Notes under the pieces: model-generated
The model's database searches: none
What the model saw: the letters and a program-made list of their open reading frames with translations, nothing else
What the model was told of the DNA's origin: nothing
Translations under genes and position numbers: made by a program
Source: Aquatica leii
Lineage: Eukaryota; Arthropoda; Insecta; Coleoptera; Lampyridae
Length of the DNA: 64,000 nt
Assembly: GCA_035610365.1 (NCBI GenBank)
Contig: CM069432.1
Location: 6,448,001-6,512,000, forward strand
Direction of reading: 5' to 3'
Shown: in pieces, positions 57,216 through 64,000 of the stretch
Position numbering within the stretch: the stretch's first letter is position 1
How the letters are laid out: every line of letters starts with the position of its first letter

Positions 57216-57426
57216 TGTAGTAATGTCGACAACTTGATTTTATTGATTAACACATAAAGGATATTCATAAATACATCACCATCTTAACATAACATAAACA
57301 TCTTAACGTAACCTGCTACATAATCATAATCATAATGGCGTAACCTCATATCCTCTCGCGCAACTCCGTCTTTTCCCACCTCTCCTTCCGGCGCGCCAAA
57401 ATTTAAATTCAAAAACTATTACTACA
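57216..57426 (-). repeat. 5' LTR of the gag-protease element
   Basis: Same length and, by eye, same sequence as 55212-55422. On the minus strand its end ATTACTACA is followed by ATTAATATCAGGTGTGGGG, where a primer binding site would lie. Confidence 0.85.
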
Positions 57427-58884
57427 GTTTAACACAAACTTGAATAAAAATAATAAAAGAAATAATAATAAACAAGACAAAAATTCACAAACTGAATATA
57501 AAAATTAATATATATATATATATATAAAAAAAAATAATAAAAACGTTAACTCGTTTTTCAATACAACACAATAAAAATAAAATTCAAGGCCTTGACAGCA
57601 TACTTAATCCGCAAACAAATAATAAAAAAAAAATACAAAAGTCATAAAATATACGTCCGAAACTTTGCTTCGAACTAAACGTTCAAACAAATTATATGTT
57701 ACATTTCGTTACATGCATGAATAAGGCTTACTTTTACATACACAAAACAAAATTAATTAATTAAAGCGAACTTCACGCAAACACCTTCAAGTGTTTCTTG
57801 AAATATTTAACGTTAGCCGTGATTCAGTCGGCTCAATTTAAAGCTTTTAAATCATATCAATCGCGGTTCACTTCACGGTAATAACAAATTCGATAAATAT
57901 CTTTACTCAATTGTATACTCCAGGTGAACTGCGGGCCACAGCGGTTCCAGAAGCTTCGAATTTAGATCGACCCCGGGACGGTCTAGGTGTTCTGTAGTCG
58001 AATGCAAGCTCGGTGGGATCCCCAAACAATGGAATTACGGCGGAAGATTTATTTCACTATTTAATTGAAATCCGCACAAAAGCGAAGACAGGATTTTTCA
58101 CACAAAACATCGAAAATAAATCCAACTCGAACGTGAGTTTTATTATGGATACCATGAAGTTCCTTAAACCGAAAATTACGAATTTGGAAAACCAATATTT
58201 TCCCATCACACCACTCAATTTTCACGGCACCATTCGTTTAACTTCCGCGGTATTGCATAACGGTAGGGTAAAACACCCCGAACACTTGACTACATTCCGG
58301 TACCCGGTATTCTTACTTGCGACAAAAGATCATCCCCAAAATCAAAATTTTACTCCATATAACACCTCGTGATCCCACTTAATTCACAAACTTGCGCCGT
58401 AAAATCTTTGTAAAAGATGCAACACTAAACCAAGTAAATTAACAAAGATGAAAAATATAATGGCCACGTGCGTCATGTCAAGTACGCACTCGAAAGAAAG
58501 AAAATCTTTCCACAGAAAACGCTTACTCCGTCAAATTATCAGGTGGTCCCAATCGCGCTCGTAAAAGAACTCAACATAAACAAAAATATAGATACCAAGA
58601 AAAATTGATCAAATTACATTTCAAAAGGAAGTCGTAAATTAGCTAGAGTTGTTTTCCTAATGAGATAACCAGAAGTACAAACACTAAATCAAAATCAAAA
58701 CCACGGAACTTTATGCATTCAAAAAAAAATACCAGTAATAATTGTGAAATAACTATTAAATACAAATAAACTTAAATCAAACGTAATAAAATAACGAGTA
58801 AAACGTTTTCGATGCTAACATCGAACTAATCAATCGAAAAAAAAAAGAGAAAACCGCAAATTCAGCCAGATGAATCTAATTACG
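57427..58884. other. Unassigned stretch with one unexplained open frame
   Basis: A (TA)n microsatellite lies near 57509-57526. The frame 58013-58372 (about 119 codons, GTG at its head, no nearby ATG) contains LFHYLIEIRTKAKTGFF and YFPITPLNFHGTIRL. I do not recognise it. Its composition is more balanced than chance frames nearby, so a remnant of a retrotransposon ORF1 or of a gene is possible. Confidence 0.35.
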
Positions 58885-59450
58885 GGGTCTTACATAAAAG
58901 ATTCACTGCTAAATTTCAACGCCGGTTACATGTAGAAGACATCGAAGACCTATCATCGGATCATATTGCAATTATTCTTACTCACAATTGGTCGAAGAAC
59001 CAGAAATCTTCACAAAGAACATACAAATATCAACATGGAAAAATAAACCGGACATTCAAAGAAAAAACTCTTCAAGACAAATCAAAGAACTGATAGTAAA
59101 CAAGAGAAAAACTAGACGCAGATGGCAACAGTCTAGAGCCCCTGAGCACAAAACCATTCTACATAGACTGTTCCAAGAATTAAAGCACAAAATTAAAGAC
59201 ACTAAACTAAAATAAAAGCACACATAAAAAAAAGAGAGGAAGTGAACATAAAATATTAAGAAAGAAAATTAACATTCTCGATATAAAATATAACAAGATA
59301 CTGAGACCAGTTTGGAGTTATGGGGCTGTGCTAAAACAAGCAACATAAATGTAATACAAATTTTTCAAAAAAATACTGCTCAACATAGTAAACGCTTCTT
59401 GTTACTCTCGAAATTCATTAAGCTATAAAAATGAAATCTACAAAGTCAGT
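58885..59450 (+). pseudogene. Jockey-clade LINE ORF2 remnant with RT deleted
   Basis: The endonuclease end is readable as VEDIEDLSSDHIAIILTHNW (58935-58995). The linker follows: STWKNKPDIQRKNSSRQIKE and LIVNKRKTRRRWQQSRAPEH, stopping at 59213-59215. About 90 bp further on the post-RT region appears: KILRPVWSYG (59293) and ELWGCAKTSNINVIQIFQ in an overlapping frame, then IVNASCYSRNS. The whole RT domain between these parts is missing. This matches the order of Jockey ORF2 proteins. It is a different, also dead copy from the one at 54.5 kb. Confidence 0.78.
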
Positions 59451-59843
59451 AATTAGAGAAGGTACATAGTAAAATGACCAGCAATGACACCACCATGAAA
59501 ATGTCGAGGTTCTTAAGTTGCTCAACAATAGTAGGATAACAAAAAGATTTGACAGAATCAAAAGTTTTGAATTAACCATGTAAACACCCACAATACCAAA
59601 GTAGAAGCAAATATTATAGAACCTAAGAGTCTACGATGCTAGAAAGCTAGAAACAAGCTGCTCTTTAGTATGTGTCATTTAGTTATACTATAAGGAGATA
59701 ACATAAAGCATCTATATTATATATGTATATGTACGAAGTGGGCGTGGCTTAATCCACTGAAGATGGAAATTTTGAAGTTTTAACATTAATCGCATAGAAT
59801 AAAATTTTCAGATCAATATTATTAAAATAATTTCTCTAATTAC
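59451..59843. other. No gene recognised
   Basis: AT-rich junction between the Jockey and RTE remnants. Confidence 0.45.
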
Positions 59844-60817
59844 ATGAATTTATGCGTAGAAAAAAAAATTCTATGGAACCACTCAAAGAGAATTCTTTAC
59901 CAAAACAAACTGCGCAAAGTTTTAGAAAAAAACCAAATAATAGAAGATGATGATGTCAAAATCAGCTGGGAAAAACTAAAGAATAACATTAAAGAGTCTG
60001 CGAACGAAGCACTTGGCATCCGTACCAAGAACGGACCGTACAGAAATAAAGAAATACTGTGAGAGAAGATAAAGGCATATCTAAAATACAAACCACAGAA
60101 TCATACGAACAATACAAAATAATCAGCAACGAAACAAAATTAGTCGTAAGATTAGCTAAAGCCAGGCACTGGGAAATTTTCTCCAAAAACATAGAAAGCT
60201 GCTTCTATGGTCTTCAAAAACAAATGTGGCGACTGATCAGAACCCAACGGAAGAAAGTAAACGAGTTAATAGAGACGAAAGCAATGCTGGGCTGAATATT
60301 TTGAAAACCTATATAAAAGGAAGGAAGAAGTCATTGAGCAGAATGACACTCCAGAAATAGTTACTAACAATAAAATCTAAATAGAGAGTACAGACATAGG
60401 CACTTAGACAATTGAAGAACTGAAAAAGCCCTGGTTCGGACGGTGTTACCAACGAACTGCTTAAATATGGTGGACAATGTCTAACTAAACTGGCTAAAAC
60501 TAACTTTGATCATCACTGGATACCCGATAAATGGCGGACAAGCATTACTATTCTCTTGTTTAAAAAAAGAGATAAAAAACTACCGAAAAATTACAGGGGC
60601 ATTAATTTACTAAACATAACTTTAAAGTTAATTATTAAAATAATTACGAACAAGATAAATAGTATAATCTCCCTTTTAGATGAACAACAGGGCTTTAGAA
60701 CGGGTGCAGTCTTTGCTATAAGGCAAAATCTCGAAAAATCTAATTAATATAATAGACTTGCCTACATGAGCCTAATAAACTTGCAAAAAGCATTTGATCG
60801 GGTTAAGCTACAATATG
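59844..60817 (+). pseudogene. RTE-type LINE remnant, 5' part (linker and RT fingers)
   Basis: 59844-60062 has LRKVLEKNQIIEDDDVKISW and ANEALGIRTKNGPYRNKE. 60059-60295 has YEQYKIISNETKLVVRLAKA and QMWRLIRTQRKKVNELIETK. WAEYFENLYKRKEEVIEQND (60285-60345) precedes the RT, whose blocks are DGVTNELLKYGG, WIPDKWRTSITILLFKKRD-like, LPKNYRGINLLNITLKLIIK (60570-60630), DEQQGFRTGA and LQKAFDRVKLQYV (60782-60820). These match insect RTE endonuclease-RT proteins. The coding is cut at about 60818 by an LTR-like insertion. Confidence 0.82.
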
Positions 60818-61551
60818 TTGTACAAACTTATAGGTCTTACGAACCTTGCACGGCCAACTCACACAGTCGGAGCGAGGGGAGGTTCAAATAAATAAGAGTT
60901 AAAGGGCGCCAGATCTTTTATAAGTGAATCTTCTATCTCGACCAGGACAGAAGGTTCAAGCTTGTAACGAATTTGAGGTTTGTAATCCTTGTTACTCTGG
61001 TGTTCGTGTAACCAAAAAAAGAAAGATATGTTATTATAAAGATAAAATAGGTATAACAACTTTAATTTAATAACCTAGATAATTAACAACGAGTTTATCT
61101 AATTCTCAGTCTATAAATGCAAGAAGTATCGGCAACACACAATACATAAGTTTAAACGATGTGGGTAGCGAAGAAAATTACATAACAAATATCGTTTGTA
61201 CACAGCATGCGATACACACAAAATAATTAGTGAAACTACATTAGCAAAAATTCTGTGAGTGACTTTTTTGACAGCGACAAAATAATTAAATAAACTTACC
61301 CACAATCCAGTATCTACTTGTTCAAAAAAAAAAAAACGTTTTCCTCGTTGAGTCAACCTGGAATAAATTTGAATAGCAAATCGTGTCAACACAATGACTC
61401 ACAAAAGCAATCTACAAAATTGTTAATTACTACTAAAAGAACAGAGTTATACTCGTCCCATGAAGGTATTTATCGATATTAATCCCTGATCGGCAATGCA
61501 TCGAAACGTACAGTCAAAAACGTGGCGGGACGGCTATCAAATTAAGAAAAT
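60818..61551 (+). repeat. LTR-like dispersed repeat, copy 2, inserted in the RTE remnant
   Basis: TGTACAAACTTATAGGTC opens it, and the shared blocks listed for 39008-39890 follow in the same order with indels. RTE coding stops at its left edge and resumes near 61835. The end near CGCCAACA (about 61551) is approximate. A poly-A run of 13 lies near 61330. Confidence 0.68.
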
Positions 61552-61834
61552 CGCCAACATAATTAAAAAAAAAAACGGATATAAATAGCTTACCTTATGA
61601 CGAATATACTACTTTAAATGCGTAATGAACTTATAATTTCATTTCCATTGCCGTTGATGTTATTAGAAACTTCAAGTTTTAAACGACACAGGTCATTTCA
61701 GTTAGTTGTCGGTTTAACGACTTGACAGGAAATGACAGTGAAAAGAAAAATTGGCAGAGGGCGTCAAAATGGAAATCTAATTTTGATTTAACCAATATAC
61801 AGGGTATTACATTATGAAATTTTTGCACATAACA
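61552..61834. other. Unassigned junction sequence
   Basis: Lies between the presumed end of the LTR-like repeat and the return of RTE coding. It may belong to either. Confidence 0.35.
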
Positions 61835-62030
61835 ACATTTACTTTGCAGTAGACAAGTACATTACAACTTATTGAAGAAATCACCGAGTCAATTCCCGTA
61901 GAAAAGGGAATACAACATGGTGACTCTCTAAGTCTACTATTTTTTAATATAAAGATGGTTGTTTTTGTCTCCAAAACAAAAAGCTTGACTAATGCAATCG
62001 CAGATCATCCGACTACACGAAAATAAAAAA
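61835..62030 (+). pseudogene. RTE-type LINE remnant, 3' part (RT palm)
   Basis: ITESIPVEKGIQHGDSLSLL then FFNI matches the RT block that normally reads KG.RQGDSLSPLLFNI. It is the next conserved block after KAFDRV, which ends the segment at 60817. After this only scraps (KTKSLTNAIADHPTT) remain and the FADD box was not found. Confidence 0.7.
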
Positions 62031-62589
62031 GCAGAAAACACTACATTAGTGATAACTTTCGCTTGTGGAGTTAAAACATTTTTGAAAGAAAAGAATGACT
62101 ATAAGTGATCGGATGAAATGTCTAAAAAATTCAAATTAATTTGATCTCAAAATATTATTTATTACTTGGCCTTAAAGGAAATGCCAAAACGTTATCAGGT
62201 TTGGATGAGAATTTTTTTCATTCTTTTTAAATGACATTAGACAAAATTCTTTAACATTCAAATGTATATCATGGCATTGCAAAGATATTTCAAACTACAA
62301 AAAAACCCTGCGATTTTGCTAATAGCTGCAGCGAAAAAAATAATCATTTGTTTGTGAAACTTAATGTTTAATACTAAAATATCTAAAAAATTATACAGGA
62401 CCTGCATAAGTGCTTAACGTTTTTTGTTCTTCATTATTTGTCTTAGATTTGATACCAAGACGAACAACTGGTAGGGTTTCGCGGACATTATCCGTTTATG
62501 AGGGTGGTATATACCAAATAAACTGGCCAAGTGTGGAATAAAAATTTTAATCTTATGCAACTGTAACAAAGCATCTTTTACAATTGAAG
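62031..62589. other. Unassigned; possibly decayed copia gag
   Basis: A weak LALKEMPKRYQVW phrase near 62170 could be copia gag, but nothing else supports it. No zinc knuckle was found. Confidence 0.3.
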
Positions 62590-64000
62590 AACAACCGCAC
62601 TTGGGTGCCGATGTGTTCTTGCTGATAGTGGTGATTCGTGTCATATGGTCAACGACGCAAGCTGGTTTAATGAACTTGAAAGAAAAGACATTTTGCTGAG
62701 TCTTACTGACAGTGGTAACGTAACAGCTAAAGGTATCGGTTCAGTGGAGATCGAGCACTACGTGAATGGTGATTGGTTACCTGGAAGGTTGCTGAATGTA
62801 CTTTTTGTACCCGGACTAAAACAAAATTTGTTCTCGGTGGGTGCTGCAACACGTAACGGTGACAAGTGTGTTACAAAAAATGGCGGTATGCAATTTTATA
62901 ACAACAAAGAACTGCAATGAGTTGCTAAAAAATCAGCGAACATCTTATTTCTTGTCAACATTCATCGACCGCAAATTGAGGTGAACGCAGTAGTTGACCT
63001 TAAACGTTGGCATAAACGCCTTGGTCACTCTGGCATTGGCCGAATGCGTGAATTACTAAAAGTGGTGTCATTCTTAGTCTAAAGATTATGTCATCAGACG
63101 AATTTTTTTGCGAATAATGCCGATTGGGAAAAATGTCACGGGAATCATTCAAGCCAATTGAGAAAGTCAAATGGAAACCAGGTGAAAAAATTCATTCTGA
63201 TGTGTGTGGTTTCATGAGCAACATTTCGTTTGGCGGCAATCGTTAATTTGTCACATTTAAAGATGAAGCAACGGGTTTTCGGTTTGTTTATTTTCTTAAA
63301 CACAAAGATGAAGTTTATGACAAGTTTGTTGAGTGTCATCAACGAATCGTGACGCACTTTGGACGTCCATTTAAAGTGTTGTTTAGTGATAATGGTACTG
63401 AGTATAAGAACTCAAAGATGACAGATTTTCTTGAACGCAACGGCATCAATCATTAGACACCGCCACTTTTTACGCCTGAGTCAAATGGTACGGCTGAGCG
63501 CGATAATCGGACAATTGTCGAGGCTGCTCGAATAACGTTAATTGGAAAAAAACTACCCGTTAAGTTGTGTTGCGAAGCTACTTTGTGTGCAGTTTGGCTT
63601 TTCAACGGAACACCGAAAAAACACCAAACCCGACACCGTACCAACAGTGGTGCGGAAAAGCACCGGACCTATTAGGGATCAAAACATTTAATTCGGTTGC
63701 GTATGTTCATGTTGCGGAATCAAGAAACAAATGGGATGACAAATCCAAAAAAGTCATCTTTGTCGGTTATGACAGCGAGTTTCGTAATTATAGATTATTT
63801 GACATGTCAGCAAATAAAATTACATCTCGTGATGTCACGTTTAATGAAAGTGAGTCGGCACCGACGATCAATTCAGGTTCGTGGCCAATTGTGGATTATG
63901 AATCGGAAGAAGAAAACCAATCAAAAATCGCCGAAGATGTAGACACGCATGATGACGGGCAAATGGAACAAAATGATTGCGGTCGTCAATTGCGTGATCG
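62590..64000 (+). pseudogene. Ty1/copia pol remnant (protease, GAG-pre-integrase, integrase), runs off the window
   Basis: The protease begins with CVLADSGDSCHMVNDASWF (62613), then LLNVLFVPGLKQNLFSVGAA (62790) and a TGA at 62918-62920. The GAG_pre-integrs block is LKRWHKRLGHSGIGRMREL (63001). The integrase follows after frameshifts: KWKPGEKIHSDVCGFMSNIS (63170; first Asp), VTFKDEATGFRFVYFLKHKD, KVLFSDNGTEYKN (63378; second Asp) and LFTPESNGTAERDNRTIVEA (63468; Glu region). The C-terminal part is APDLLGIKTFNSVAYVHVAE, KVIFVGYDSEFRNYRLFD and ITSRDVTFNE. At least three stops or shifts. RT would lie beyond the window. Confidence 0.9.

Larger units (their letters stand above)
55212..57426 (-). 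mobile_element. Compact gag-protease LTR retrotransposon without RT or integrase (TR-GAG-like)
   Basis: Two 211 bp direct repeats (55212-55422 and 57216-57426) start TGTAGTAAT and end ATTACTACA. I see no difference between them. Between them is one minus-strand gag-protease gene and about 250 bp of AT-rich non-coding sequence at its 3' side, with no RT, RNase H or integrase. Identical LTRs imply recent insertion. I could not find a convincing target duplication: the bases outside the repeats share AAT on one side and GTTT on the other. Confidence 0.85.

Noticed and set aside
55212..57426. Idea that the two 211 bp repeats are an assembly duplication
   Set aside because: They bound a gag-protease gene exactly, start TG and end CA with matching terminal inverted bases, as LTRs do. 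Long reads would still be a useful test.
1..64000. CRISPR arrays, rRNA, tRNA, bacterial operons or host housekeeping genes
   Set aside because: No regular short repeats with unique spacers, no conserved rRNA or tRNA stretches, and no intact non-transposon coding sequence could be found by eye.

Overview
The window is AT-rich, intron-poor eukaryotic DNA made up almost entirely of broken transposable elements. I see no bacterial operons, rRNA, tRNA or CRISPR, and no intact host gene. The element mix points to an arthropod, most likely an insect: long-TIR DD41D Tc1/mariner copies, piggyBac, hAT, a DDE_Tnp_4 (Harbinger-like) fragment, BEL/Pao, several Ty3/gypsy lineages, Ty1/copia, Jockey and RTE LINEs, and an LTR promoter with a TATA box and TCAGTT initiator. 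I cannot name the species.

Layout. 1-3.9 kb: a degenerate ~155 bp tandem array and a LINE-tail-like repeat. 3.9-4.6 kb: gypsy RT/RNase H remnant. 4.8-8.5 kb: a fold-back element with matching ends that holds two head-to-head copies of an uncharacterised, transposase-like protein. 9.7-11.6 kb: mariner copy A. 13-16 kb: BEL integrase remnant abutting a piggyBac pseudogene. 16.4-19.4 kb: gypsy remnant. 19.5-20.2 kb: an old, second type of mariner. 22.5-23.2 kb: two tandem LTR pieces. 23.3-25.2 kb: mariner copy B. 28.0-30.7 kb: a decayed member of a large arthropod protein family with a Cys-rich C-terminus. 30.7-33.2 kb: mariner copy C inside a 167 bp inverted repeat, with a detached TIR piece beside it. 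35.3-38.0 kb: gypsy LTR, gag and protease. 39-42 kb: a solo-LTR-like repeat and a third, divergent copy of the 4.8-8.5 kb protein. 42.4-44.5 kb: Harbinger-like and hAT remnants. 44.5-46.2 kb: gypsy RT to integrase. 46.5-46.9 kb: a short-period tandem repeat. 47.3-52.7 kb: the most complete element, a BEL/Pao gag-pol. 54.5-55.0 kb: Jockey endonuclease. 55.2-57.4 kb: a compact gag-protease retrotransposon with LTRs that are identical by eye. 58.9-62.0 kb: Jockey, then RTE split by an LTR-like insertion. 62.6-64 kb: copia, running off the window end.

Nothing here forms a cooperating pathway; the region is a record of repeated insertion, inversion and decay. The best candidates for something under-described are the fold-back element at 4797-8460, the Cys-rich family remnant at 27961-30744, the palindromic mariner locus at 30748-33150, and the gag-only LTR element at 55212-57426. 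Family assignments come from motifs read by eye and remembered family patterns; no search was run.
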